Source: Diphasiastrum complanatum
Lineage: Eukaryota > Streptophyta > Lycopodiopsida > Lycopodiales > Lycopodiaceae
Reading direction: 5' to 3'
DNA: 64,000 bases
NCBI GenBank assembly: GCA_029204225.1
Contig: CM055096.1
Coordinates: 1,480,359 to 1,544,358 of the forward strand
A model generated the notes under the pieces. The model made no database searches and was not told the DNA's origin. It worked only from the letters and a program-made list of their open reading frames with translations. Positions 1 to 10,710 of this stretch are shown one piece after another. Within the stretch, counting starts at the first letter, position 1, and every line of letters starts with the position of its first letter. Made by a program: the position numbers and the translations under genes.

Positions 1-136
1 CAACCCTAAACCCTCAACCCTCAACCCTCAACCCTAAACCCTAAACCCTCAACCCTAAACCCTCAACCCTCAACCCTCAACCCTCAACCCTAAACCCTCA
101 ACCCTAAACCCTAAACCCTAAACCCTAAACCCTAAG
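1..136. repeat. Telomere-type heptamer array with two interleaved variants
   Basis: Eighteen consecutive 7-bp units follow a 3-base lead. Nine read CCCTAAA (the usual plant telomere repeat, C-rich strand) and nine read CCCTCAA, irregularly mixed. A last unit CCCTAAG and then CCTAAAA mark the decay into unique sequence. The array is cut by the window edge, so it may be a chromosome end or an interstitial block. It abuts gypsy retroelement sequence directly. Confidence 0.93.
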
Positions 137-146
137 TCCTAAAACC

Positions 147-1037
147 GTGAGGACAATCCATCCGAGAGGAATGGTTGAAGATATACCTGTCAAAATAGCC
201 GGAGTACAGTTTGTCATTACTTTTTTAATAATGGACTTACCTGATGCACCAAATGTATATCGAGTTTTATTGGGACGTCCATGGTCACGAGTTGCGCAAG
301 TAATTCATAACTGGGGCACTGGCAAAATTACTTTTGAGAATCGTGAGCGTGCAGTCAAAGTAGATCCAACCACTTGGACTATCAAGCCAGTAGTCCAAAG
401 AGGGGATGATGCTTCATCAACAATAGATCATACTTGTGATCAACAAGTGAAGACTCTGGGAGTCCATTATGACTCTCAAACTGACACTGCCAATTGGAAT
501 CAAGCTCTTGCAACAGTGGATTGTACAGTAGGCTATATGTGTCAACAAGATAAGCAATCTGAATTGAGTAAAATTTTCTTACTTGATCGAACTTTGGACA
601 CGCCAATCACTTTTCCATTGAATATAATGAACCTAGCTTGGATATCAACTGACCCAATTCCAGATCCGATTGAAGATGATCTAATACATGTTAGTCATGC
701 TTTGACTTATGATGGAGAGATAGAACTTACGGATGAGCAGATTCTCAATCATATGGATCCTACAAGATATGGAGTTCAAGATATTCCAGATGAGCCAATA
801 ATAAAACCGCCAAAAGCAGTTATATTGAAAGAGGACAAGATGGCAGGACCTACGATAAAGAAACAAGCTACACAACACTATAATACAGTCTTGAAATGGG
901 AAAAATCATCTCAAAAAGTTGACTATAAGAATGTACCACTTTTATTGGATAAAGGAAAGAGAAAGGTCAAAGACGATTACCCTTTATTGAAAGCATATTG
1001 GACCGTCTTGCTGGAGCGGAAGCGTACAGTTTTCTAG
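147..1037 (+). pseudogene. Gypsy protease tail and protease-RT linker
   Basis: The first 70 codons match the C-terminal part of a gypsy aspartic protease: hydrophobic strands, then VYRVLLGRPW and the KITFENRERAV segment. The equivalent parts of the nested gypsy (18.3 kb and 24.9 kb) read the same way. The catalytic DSG lies upstream of this piece and is absent. The remaining 200 codons are an acidic and lysine-rich linker with no recognised domain. The frame ends at 1037, where it overlaps the RT remnant in another frame. This shows that a deletion joined the linker to the middle of the RT near 990. No start codon is meaningful here, because the frame originally continued from gag-protease. 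Confidence 0.8.
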
Positions 1038-1509
1038 ATGAATTTAGTGGTTATAACCAAGTTAAGATAGCACTTGCAGATCGCCACAAAACAGCTTTTG
1101 CAATAGAATGGAGAACTTATGCTTATAAAGTTATGTTGTTTGGACTTTGTAATGCACCTAGCTCATTTCAAAGAGTGATGCAGTTTGCCTTTGAAGACTA
1201 CTTGCAGAAATTTCTTGAAATCTACTTAGATGATCTCGGAGTGCATAGTGCAGATACAGACCACTTGGATCGTTTGGAAAAATTATTTGAACGTTGTCGC
1301 AAATACCAAATCTCCTTAAATCCAAAAAAATGTCAAATTTGGGTCACTCATGGAGTTGTCCTTGAACATGTGATATCAAGACATGGCATTGCTATGGATT
1401 ATTCCAAAATCAAAGTCATTATCGAGTTACCATCGCTAGGAACAATTCGAGAAGTCTGTGTTTTTATGTGTCATGCAAATTACTATCAGATATTCATACT
1501 ATTCTTTGG
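998..1509 (+). pseudogene. Gypsy reverse transcriptase, palm and thumb only
   Basis: The reading frame starts in the RT palm with FLDEFSGYNQV. It passes FGLCNAPSSFQRVM (the family usually has FGLxNAPATFQ) and the catalytic YLDD (IYLDDLGVHS), then KKCQIW and GHVISRHGI-like thumb/connection sequence. The fingers domain and the upstream LPxIDxL motif are missing. Changes such as VVLEHV for VVLGHV and MCHANYYQIF for MGHANYYRIF show decay relative to the minus-strand copy at 63.5-63.9 kb. The frame runs into foreign sequence after about 1509, so the listed stop at 1555 belongs to the insertion. Confidence 0.88.
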
Positions 1510-1863
1510 CTCACCTGTCGCGAAACTATCTCGAACAGTTCATGAAATATACTAGATTTTTTCTTCAAGCTCAAGAATTGTCATCTGTCGTGAACAATTC
1601 GCGAAAGACGAAAATGTCGCGAAGAGACAAGTGTCACAAGCAATTTGCGAAACACGAAGCTGAGACGAAGAGATGAAACTGTTACGAATTATTCGTGAAC
1701 ATATTTTACTCGAGCCTGGAAACAGAGCATCTATTTGAATATCAACCATCGTAAACGGTTGAATATCTACTGTTACAGCATTGAAAGGCCAAAAGACTTG
1801 TAAATAAAAGGCCAAAGGACCTAACCTGTAGCAATATAAATACATGTGCACTACTCATTGCGG
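1510..1863. mobile_element. About 350-bp insertion inside gypsy pol, unclassified
   Basis: The bounds come from comparing this region with the uninterrupted copies at 63.6 kb and 25.2 kb, where the TTCTTTGG-like sequence is followed directly by the TTTAGCAAGACC-like sequence. The insert is rich in TCGCGAA motifs in both orientations and ends with a TATA-like CAATATAAATAC segment, as a small LTR (solo LTR or TRIM) might. No clean target duplication or TG...CA ends could be fixed by eye. It encodes nothing recognisable. Confidence 0.55.
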
Positions 1864-2253
1864 ATTTAACAAGACCTATATGTAAATTGAGTATTGTACC
1901 AATTTGGACATTAGAGGCATTGGAAGCATTTGAGAAATTGAAGAAAGCGTTAGCTTCTGCACCGATACTACAAACTCCAATCTGGACAATTGAGTTTCAC
2001 GTTCACACTGATGCATCAAAATTTGCCATTGGATCAGTTTGCAAGCAGACAACTTACAAATACGAAAAAGAATTATTCGACAACTGAACGCGAAGCGTTG
2101 GCCATGATTTTTGCTGTTAAAAAGTTTCGATATCTATTGGCAACGCATTTTGCATTTTATACTGATCATCGACCGTTACTTTATTTGGTGAACAAGACAT
2201 GCAACACAGGGCATATTGCAAGATGGTTACTACTATTGACCAAATTTGATTGA
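1864..2253 (+). pseudogene. Gypsy RNase H remnant, frameshifted
   Basis: The first part reads TLEALEAFEKLKKAL, then PILQTP and the RNase H start EFHVHTDASKFAIGSV with its first catalytic Asp. A frame change near 2040-2090 moves to TTEREALAMIFAVKKFRYLL with the catalytic Glu, FYTDHRPLLYLVNK with the third Asp, and ARWLLLLTKFD. A short stretch between the two halves (the VLTQ...FASRQLT region) is damaged. Homology stops at about 2253, and no integrase follows. Confidence 0.85.
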
Positions 2254-4672
2254 TCAAAGTTTCTCAATAGATGATTTTCTCAGTTGTTCTGATTATCTAA
2301 AATTGTCTATCACATTCACACATATATCTCCTGAATCCGCATGCTTTATTCAATCAAAGTAAAAACTGCTCTATTAGTACATAGACTAGAATCAGACACG
2401 ATTGAAGACACTGATATTAGTTTGAATTATTCAAACTTTCATCTTGTTCTTTGAAGGAGAATATGGCCAGATAGAATGAGTGATGGCAATACTCTTTATC
2501 TGAACAGTTAAATCTTTTTTGGATACAGTTTAAGAGTTACTGAAATCCTGTTGGATAGGATTTCCATTCACGTAATTTCATATTACGAGATTTTGATAGT
2601 TTTATTAATATTGACGGAGTAATGCCAAACCCAGCAATAAAAAGATAAATAGTTCAATTTTATTGGAAAAATATTTGATAGGAATTGATCAAAAGTAAAA
2701 AACTGATTTCATTTCCAGTTAAATCCTATGGTGAATTATATTCAAAAGATCAGGCTAGTAGTGTTTTTCATACTGGTAGATGATTTTTGATATATCAGTT
2801 ATTCATCCCAGGTATAGGATAGAAATGAAATTGTTTCAGACTTTTTTCCTACAGTAATTAATTTGAAACATTTACTAATGTCGTTACGTCTTCTTAGTTT
2901 CTTAGCTAAAATAGATTTTCAGGGAACTGAAAATTCTAAGGAGGGAAGAAGAGTGGACATCAATGGTAGTAAATGTGATTGGAAAATGTATTTCGCAATA
3001 AGGATTTGGGTAATCTTGGTAAATAATGGTGAGTGATTTCACCGAGCTAGATGTATATTAATTGCCTGGATTAAATTCATTTAGTTGAATTCATAACTGA
3101 TATCTTTGTAACCATTGGAAGTTAGAAGAGGAATTTGATACATTTACATTGGTTCTGTTAATTGATAGAAGCTTATCCCTAGAGTTAATGCTCTTGGATC
3201 CAAGGGGATTTGAAGCTTATCATTAACCAGAAAGGATCAGAATGTAATATTGAACCATATTAATTCTTCTGTTTAGATCACAAGATCAAGTGTGGGTTGT
3301 GGTATCTATCTGATAGGCATGCCAATCATCCAAATAAATGGATTCTCCAATGTTTGGGAATAAGAGATAATATCCTATATGGATTATTGGACAACTAGAT
3401 GATCAATGGATCTCTAGAATATCAGATAAGGCGGTTAAGGGTTCTTTGGAAGAAAAAAATGATGGTATGGGACATCAGTAATTTTGGAAAGGAAATTCTA
3501 AGACTGTAAAGATCTGATGATCAAGGGTGTAATTTAGAACCTAGTCGCGATATGGGAAAAAGAAAATCATTGATCAAATGTGGGGATTTTTGAGAAATTT
3601 TGAGAAGTTAATCTAGAAAGTGGTATCTCACTATTTACAAAATCAGAGGCCGTCAAATCTAATTCTCGCTTTCTTAATTAATCCTTTACTTCTTAATAAT
3701 TTCTCGAATACAAGATGTCATACTGGTTTATATGAATTCTTTCCAGCATGAAGTTATTCTTCTAAAAGACTGATATGTCATATAAATTACTACTTGTGTG
3801 AAGAGACTTGGAATTCATATAAATTCTAAGGTTAAAGTGTTTCAATTTCTTAAACCTAGAATATCTCTTTGTGCATAAATGAATTTCGATGGAATGGTAG
3901 TTTCTATCACTCGAGTTGAAAATATCTGAAAAAAAAATAGTAAAGACACTATTCTTAGGCCTTATTGACATTAAAAAACTATCTCTAAGTTGAAAATTCA
4001 CTTTGGCTCCCAAATTGCCAAATTAACTCAACTTAAATAGTTGGTGTTTCTTCTTCAATATGCTAACATCTACCAGTTCTATAGAACTCATAACTCATAA
4101 ATGACTTGAACTAAAGAAACGAGTTACTTAAACTTGTAAGCACACGAAAGGTCACTCGTAGACTTAGGATCCGGGTCCTTTGGAATTCGTAGAAATTTGT
4201 ATGGGTAATTTATGGGCTTCGGCCTTGCCTACATTAGGAGCAATTGACCAATTCTAAATTATCTATATCTTACAAAGACAAAATACAAAGTGGAGTACTT
4301 AAAAGATGGTGCAAGGTGCTTCATTAGCTACGTATGACCTTTCATCTCCTCCAAGTTTTCACATAAAATCCACTCTGCTGCAAAAAGGACACATAAAAGA
4401 TCAAATTTCAAAACAAAGAGAGTGCGCACCAAATGGCCTTCAAATTATAATATTTATACGAATAGGCAAGTCACAAGAATTATGACACACTTGTGTAATT
4501 TATATACAGCAACGAACAATTCTGTTACTAGAAGTTCAAAATCATTTCTTGCCACATGACTATTCAGCAACGGCACACCAACATGAATATATATATATTG
4601 TTATTGCAATCCATGAATATATATATCAGATTGCAATTCAGATAGTAGCTAAGAATGTGATACATACATCAG
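2254..4672. other. AT-rich stretch with no recognisable gene
   Basis: About 2.4 kb with short stop-broken frames on both strands and no convincing domain. A reading near 3300 (WYLSDRHANHPN) faintly recalls a copia GAG-pre-integrase motif, but nothing around it supports that. It probably consists of old retroelement debris. Confidence 0.5.
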
Positions 4673-5531
4673 CTATGATACTTTCTCAACTTCTGACAGT
4701 TCCACGTTCACTGAGTTTTTATACTTGTAGCGATGTGTAATTATTAGGAAGCCTACAAAGTTTAGAGCACCAATAAGTATCATCAGCCAAAAAAAGTAGT
4801 CCAGATGGCCATTCACGTTTGTCTGATATCCACCCTGAATCATGCCCATGTCTTGTGATGGAAGTAACAATCGTAATAAGAAGACTGCTCAGATAGCCTC
4901 CCATTGAAAATGCAGCAAACTGAGGGCTCGTTGCAATTCCTCGGATACCTTCATGAGCCTCGCTATATAAAAATTCCATTGCCCACTGTCCACAAAAGCC
5001 TCTGATGCACCCCCCAGAAAATACTGCGGAGCAAGCCACAGCATGCTCAGTGGGACAGTAGCAGTCGGGTTGGGATGCAGTGCATGATCTCCGGCTATCC
5101 TACGTCGGTTTACTTCCACCAGTGCAGCACTTAGCATGGAAAGCATTACGAGGATCAAGCCTACACCAGTCCTTTGAAGCGTGGTCAATCCTCGAGGATG
5201 TCCTGTGAAACGACGAGTAACTGGAACAATAATGCTTTCGTATGCGAAAGTACAAATACACACACCCAAGATATTAAATATGCTCATTGATGCAGGTGGA
5301 ATTTGAAAATTGTTCAAACGATTGTCCATAGTAGCAGCTTGCTCCACAAAGATACTCCACATCTGTATGTCAAGCATACTATAAATCACTACGCTTAGCC
5401 ATATAGGAGCAATCTGCAATAAAAATTTAGCCTCTTCGACCTGTGTAACCGTGCAAAGCTTCCATGAATTTCTTTTGCTTTCGTCGACCTCTTCTGGAGA
5501 ATTGGTCATTATTGCTGCTTTGTCCAAAAAT
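4673..5531 (-). pseudogene. NPF transporter last exon with two frame changes
   Basis: The exon starts after the acceptor CTCTGCAG (AG at 5532-5533). It stays open through VTQVEEAKFLLQIAPIWL, the amphipathic middle, and PQYFLGGASEAFVDSGQ. Near 4975 the family sequence (EFLYSEAHEGIRG...GGYLSSLLITIVT) continues one frame away. Near 4828 it shifts again to VNGHLDYFFWLMIL and the tail RYKYKNSVNVEL, with a stop at 4673-4675. The two shifts cancel out, so only about 48 codons would be misread if both were real. Confidence 0.86.
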
Positions 5532-6666
5532 CTGCAGAGTAACACAATTTCATCACGAATTTAGTAGAAAAATTGAAAATACGAATCCTGATTCGTTATT
5601 GAAAGGGTCTAGTTTTTATAGTCTCCTTTTTCCTAGCACGAACAACAAGAAAGCCTACCCACCTTAGAGATAGCTTCCCAATATATTTGTTTTGGTAGCA
5701 CCTCAAAATGTTCTGAGAGGCTAGTCACTATTCAAGTATTTTCTAGTCCATGGGGGCTGGAGAAGTTTAAAAAGTTTCAGATAAAAGCAAGTAGATGAGC
5801 AACCTCAGATCTGTGAATTTTTCCCTTACAAGTGAGAAGGTGCTTGTTCCTCAGAATTGAGTTCATCTTCAGTGATCTTAAGAGGTGCATTTGTGAGCAA
5901 ATGTCAACCTCACTCTTAAAAGCTGTTCAAATGGAGCAATGAGGGAGTAGCACAAAGAGACATGCATCAGAGTGGAGGCTAGCATTATCAGATTATGTGG
6001 TTACTAAAGAGAATTATTGTACTCCTAGATGGACCATGAGATAGCAGTGTGGACGTACTTGAAATAAGAAACTCTTTTCATTTTGTAATTGTATTAGCTA
6101 CAATGAAATTGGAACGCACTCCTACAGGTCTTCCAATGCATTTCCTGCTTTAAAGCTAGAGGTACTTTTAAATATGGACAGTATTATATTGTACTCTTGG
6201 ATCACTATTGAAGAATTACTTCATGATGTGAACTAAATTAGCAGCCCATGTCACATATCTATGAGCTACCTATAGTGATCTCGTGGAAATGTAGCTTGCC
6301 ATCTCGAGGCAAAAGGTCTCATTCCATCCCATTAGCTATAGGTTTGGGAGGTGAGCTGCATGCCAAGGCCTACAATTTAGATTGAGTTCAAAGTCATGAT
6401 GAAAACTCAATAAGCCGTCATGTTTAATTTCTAAGAAAATGATTTACATGAGTTGTGGATTCTAGTATAGCTTCCAGTTGTGTAAGATTTAAAACTATGG
6501 AAAGAGACTTAATTTACTATTGAAAATTATATGCTCTTTTGATAATTTAAGTGCTACTTGTTCATTTTGTTCTAGAATTGATGTGAGTTTAGTAAAACAT
6601 TCTATCAGAGCATCATGATTCATGAATTGCAATTAGTCCAAGATGCACACCAAGATCTTTATGGCG

Positions 6667-6750
6667 AATTGAGTTAGACATGGTAAAAAACTTTAGGCTA
6701 TTACACTCAATTGAGTTAGACATGGTAAAAAACTTTAGGCTATTACACTC
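6667..6750. repeat. Perfect 42-bp tandem duplication
   Basis: Two identical adjacent copies, 6667-6708 and 6709-6750, each begin AATTGAGTTAGACATGG. The lack of any difference suggests a recent local duplication (or an assembly artefact). Confidence 0.95.
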
Positions 6751-6829
6751 AAGTTCGAAAAAAAGGATTTGGGTGAATCATGGTGGTTTCACATAAAAGT
6801 GGAGCATATGATTCTTCGTGGAACCAAAG

Positions 6830-6846
6830 CCCCCCCCCCCCCCCCC
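6830..6846. repeat. Homopolymer C17
   Basis: Seventeen consecutive C residues. The exact length is prone to sequencing error. Confidence 0.9.
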
Positions 6847-7480
6847 AAACAATCCATTCCACAAGGGGTGAGAGTTGCTCCTAGGTGGCATTGAAAGATA
6901 AGGGAATATTACTTGAGACAAATTAAGTGGCTCACTTGTAGGCCTTTCTTTCTTTTCCAATAAAAAAAAATGCCTCGTCTAATTTGAATTCAAACATTAC
7001 ATGCTTGTGAACTTCAAATAATATGGGCTTAACATGGAAAGACCAATGCTTTCAAATTAAGAGCTAAGTGCATATTTTGAAATGGGCATGGGGCTACCCT
7101 TTTCCATGTGAAAGCACTAGGAATTTAAATGTGTCTAAAAATTAAAAAATGTAACAAAAGAACTTACTTTGGTGTGGAGGATTAAAGGCTAATATTTCAT
7201 GCAAATTCATAAAACAATCATTTGAAAATTGAAACATACTTTTACATGTCTACATCAAGTGCATTTCTTCTAATCTAAGTTTATTATAAAATTGATCTTG
7301 GGTTTTTTTTCTAATTAAAAAATGTTCAATTCACAAAATATTTTGCTTTGGACTCCACATAGAGACCATTCACGACACCTGTGTGTATCGCAATTGTAGT
7401 TCGCTGTTTTTTGGCCATTTTGGGCCTTATATTATTTTGCATAATATAGGCCCATCTTATTTTCCTCCTTTTAATTGAAA

Positions 7481-7513
7481 TGAGAGAGAGAGAGAGATTG
7501 CTTGAGAGAGAGA
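7481..7513. repeat. GA microsatellite, two blocks
   Basis: Two (GA)n blocks are separated by TTGCTT inside the transporter intron. Confidence 0.9.
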
Positions 7514-8375
7514 GGCCTAAAATAATCAGCCCAACTGTATTTACCTGAGCTAATGGTTCATTGATTGGATCATTATCACAAATAAGTAGGTCAGAACAAC
7601 TCATGGCCTATTGCCAATTAATGCCTCATTTAAGGTAATGGCCCTCCCAATGACTAATTATTGGGTTTCTTAATTTAATAATTTCGTTGATGATGAATAT
7701 ACTCGAGGCATGGGCTTTACGGTGCGTCCAATTTTGACTCTGGGGGCTCGCAAAAGCGCGGAGAGCTTTGCCCTTTAAACACTCTCTGTCTCTGTCGCTC
7801 GCTGCTCGCTTTCACGAGAAGAGATTAAGGTGCTCTCAAATAGAATCACACAGAGCATAAATGTAAACTAATGAGAGCAAGCAAGGCACAGGATTCGGAA
7901 CTGGGCTTCACAGATTCTGTAGTACTACTTAGGACGTGAAAGTTTTTCTTTTGTAATTGCACAAGAGCAGGTGACAATAAACTGCAGCAGAACAAGAAAT
8001 TCTTTCATTGCATCTTTAATTTCTTAGAAAATTAAGATTAGAGCTTGTTAACCATATTAATGTACGTGTTCACACTAATACTTGAAATAACTGGCTGTGT
8101 ATGTAATCGTTAGTTACATTCACGACGTTCTACAGAGGGACTCCTCTCCACTTCTCCGATGTAATAGGTAATACCGTCATTACCAGAAACTTCATGTGCT
8201 CTCTCGATTCTCTCATATCTGTATCGCTCGCTGATCTGTATCGCTCTCTATCGCTCGCTGTTGTTGTATTCCTGATTTATTAATAGAGCTGTTGCTGATG
8301 GCATCGGAGTTACAACGAGGAGTTAATTGAGATCACTGTAATAATGCAGCAATTGATGAATATATTGTGTCTAAC

Positions 8376-8923
8376 CTGAATTGCTCGGTGTGTAACAGCT
8401 TTCGAGTTCCTGGTTTGCTATCCCCGGGTGCTTCATACAACTGTTTGTCTGGAGCGGACACTTTGATGGCCCACTTTCGAGCCGCTGCCACCCAGACTTG
8501 AACAATCCGAGTAAGAGGATTGCCCTTAGGCTTTTGAAAGCGATAGAGCGGTGTACCAGCTGCATTGAGTAGAAGCGCGATAGCAAGCAAACCTAATGGA
8601 ATGGCATAGCCCAGCGTAAAGCTTATGTTTTGCTCAATGTAAATGATTATGGTGTTTCCGAGAATTCCTCCACTGCTAAGTGCTAAGTATGACAAACTAA
8701 AATATCGACTTTTTGCATTGATCTCAACTGGGTGTCCTTCGTCATATTGATCCGCTCCAAAAGCGATCAAGCATGGGACAAATGAACCACATCCCAATGC
8801 ACTAATATACAAGCCCAGATAAAAGACTGCTTTTCTTATGCCTGTTGTTTCTGCGCAAATTCCTGTGCATGTGTGAGGCTTCAACGAAGGCAACGCGGTT
8901 GCTATCACCAGAATGGCCATACC
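8376..8923 (-). pseudogene. NPF transporter internal exon
   Basis: The exon begins after a TTGACAG acceptor (AG at 8924-8925) with Gly-Met-Ala-Ile-Leu, the usual NPF exon boundary after the second or third helix, and ends CAG before the donor GTTAGA (GT at 8374-8375). It is 548 bp, phase 2 at its end, and open throughout. Helices are evident in GLYISALGCG, YLALSSGGILGNTIIIYI and YAIPLGLLAIALLLNA. The variable second-helix signature of peptide carriers is outside this exon. Confidence 0.88.
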
Positions 8924-10060
8924 CTGTCAAATTAAATCAAGCAAGAAACTATGAGTTCACATGATACTTTTGTCGTGGTGTCAAATTTATATGATGAGCT
9001 CTGAAAATCCAGGAACTTTTGAGGAAGAATGTCCAGGGTAAAATTGGGGACGTTTTAGTTAGATAACTTCGTTCATTTCAAAAGATTATAACAAAGAGTC
9101 AGCACTTCTCCTTGGCATCCCAGAAGGACTTAGTAAGGTATATATAGTATTGTGAGATACAGTGGACATGTGTCCAAAAATGGAAATAATCTCACTAACT
9201 CCCCTAATTGTCAATCACGATCGATATCTCGATTCTCAATCAAGTACAGAAGAGGTCCAACATGCTATGAAATTATTCGAGAATCAAGACAAATACGGCC
9301 TTCACCTAATCACCTACGTAGAAGCTCTACTTACAATCATGTGGACCAACATAGAGATGAGAGAGGTCAGAGATCGTCCCAAATATGAATCCGCAACAAT
9401 TGCTCCAAATAAAGAGAATAAGCTATAAGATGCCAACCAACTATTGACATCAGACGCCGCTCTCGAGTTGTTTATATGCAATTTTTTTGTTAGATAAACT
9501 ACTAAGTGGTAGCGACAGCATCATAAGCCGTTCTTACAAGAAAAAGACACCCTGCATTCGATCATAAGATAATTAGAATGGAATGTTCCCATACATATTA
9601 CATATAAGTAATTCATGATACAACCACAGATACTGTTAGTTGCTCCTTCGTACACTCACAGAAACGCATCAGTTTCAAAGCGAAGTTTAGTGTTCATTAC
9701 GAGGGATCATGCATATTAAGATTAAATTCTGGTTAGTTACTATGAATGATCCACATATATATTCTGCTGACAATCTACATTTTAATAGGAATGTCGATCA
9801 TGGACAGTGCTAAGAGAACAGACCAAGAGTAAATGGAAGACTTCTGTGGCCACCAGTTCGGGCAATGATGGCTTGTTTTCCACGTGAATTAACAGAACCA
9901 TCTCTTGTGTACTCCAAATTCTGCTGATCTCTCCTCTCGCCGGACATTTTCAACAAGCCCTCCTTCCCGGGCGAGACAATCTGTCTCCCGGTTCGATACC
10001 ACCTTGTTTCTTACTGGACATGACACGTTCTGGTATAGCTGTTGGAAGTGTGTTTACTTC
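8924..10060. other. Flank beyond the NPF remnant, no gene recognised
   Basis: The missing N-terminal NPF exons would be expected here on the minus strand, but no LAYYG, TWQGT or ADAYWGR-type sequence was found. Two overlapping short plus-strand frames at 9152-9428 (78 and 88 codons) match no family known to me. Their mutual overlap argues that at most one could be coding. Confidence 0.45.
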
Positions 10061-10473
10061 CATGTTAGCTCACAGGCTTCAAAACTTTTAGAATTGGTAT
10101 TGAGCTGGAAGAAAAGACAATTGCTGATACGAGATAGAACGAGAGCGCGCCCCCGCAAGCGAGAGCGAGAGCGAGAGCGGAAGAGAGATGTGAGGCAATA
10201 ATGCCTTCAGCGCTCGTTTTTCTCTCGCCACACACACACACACACACACACATTCATATATAATATCTAATTGTTTTTTTTTTTTTTTGCATCAAAGCCT
10301 CAACTAGAGTACTACATAACAAAGAAATAAAAACTATTTTTAGGATACCTAATCATGCCTATTTACTCGTCATGTTTTGTTCAAGTGAGTTTTTTTCATG
10401 TTAGCTCACAAGGTGCTTTCAAAACCTTTGGGATTGTTAGTAAAGTGGAATAAGAGACAATCATTGCGACACA

Positions 10474-10527
<54 letters not shown>

Positions 10528-10560
10528 GTGAGGCAATAATGCCTCCAACACTCTCGACAC

Positions 10561-10598
<38 letters not shown>

Positions 10599-10710
10599 TA
10601 TGTGAGGCAATAATGCCTCCAACACTCTCGTTTTCTCTTGACATACATTTACACACACACACCCACATTGGCATCAAAGCCTCAACTAGATTACTAGGTA
10701 TTCCCAATCT
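10061..10710. repeat. Imperfect direct duplication with GA, GT and CA microsatellite cores
   Basis: Unit one (about 10061-10330) and unit two (about 10398-10710) both begin ATGTTAGCTCACA, contain purine or GT/GA repeats, and end GCATCAAAGCCTCAACTAGA. The 16-base hairpin-like word GAGGCAATAATGCCTC occurs in unit one in slightly altered form and twice in unit two. Apparent proteins of Ser-Leu, Arg-Glu or Thr-His repeats on both strands are microsatellite translations. Confidence 0.85.

Larger units (their letters stand above)
137..2253 (+). mobile_element. Broken Ty3/gypsy pol fragment (G1)
   Basis: The fragment contains, in order, the end of a retroviral-type protease, the protease-RT linker, a partial reverse transcriptase with YLDD, and a frameshifted RNase H. 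No LTR, gag or integrase is seen. The RT fingers are deleted near 990 and a 350-bp insertion splits the region after the RT at about 1510-1863. It is closely related to the minus-strand copy at 61.9-63.9 kb and to the gypsy pieces at 18.1-18.4 and 24.8-25.4 kb. It lacks a chromodomain and looks Tat/Athila-like, although that lineage call is inference. Confidence 0.88.
5532..8375 (-). other. 2.8-kb intron of the NPF remnant
   Basis: The borders are GT (8375-8374) and AG (5533-5532) on the minus strand. The intron contains a perfect 42-bp tandem duplication, a run of 17 C residues, GA-repeat tracts at about 7481-7513, and a GC-richer stretch at 7730-8290 with repeated CGCTCGCTG words. No transposon coding sequence was recognised in it. 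Confidence 0.75.
4673..8923 (-). pseudogene. NPF/POT (PTR) family transporter, 5'-truncated and frameshifted
   Basis: Two exons joined by a GT-AG intron encode the central and C-terminal parts of a plant NRT1/PTR (NPF) proton-coupled nitrate/peptide transporter, a 12-helix plasma-membrane or tonoplast carrier. Exon 8376-8923 carries GLYISALGCGSFVPC, AFGADQYDE and TPLYRFQKPKGNPLTRI, all family hallmarks. Exon 4673-5531 carries FLDKAA, the SIFVEQA region, a long charged linker, LWLAPQYFLGGASEAF, EFLYSEAHEGIRG and HLDYFFWLM. The splice completes an Arg codon exactly (TEQF-R-FLDKAA). Two opposite frame changes disrupt the last exon (near 4975 and 4828). The N-terminal exons with the ExxER motif were not found beyond 8923. 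The original gene was probably functional; this copy is most likely a pseudogene, although assembly errors could mimic the shifts. Confidence 0.87.

Noticed and set aside
3290-3370. WYLSDRHANHPN, a possible copia GAG-pre-integrase
   Set aside because: Only one short match, and no protease, zinc cysteines or integrase in reach.
7730-8290. GC-richer stretch with CGCTCGCTG words as a promoter or first exon of another gene
   Set aside because: It lies inside the transporter intron and has no open frame, so it was left as intron content.
9152-9428. 78- and 88-codon plus-strand frames as genes
   Set aside because: They overlap in different frames, lack any motif or repeat conservation, and lie in AT-rich flank.
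10065-10658. Several frames of 60-103 codons on both strands
   Set aside because: They are translations of GA, GT and CA microsatellites (Arg-Glu, Ser-Leu, Thr-His runs).
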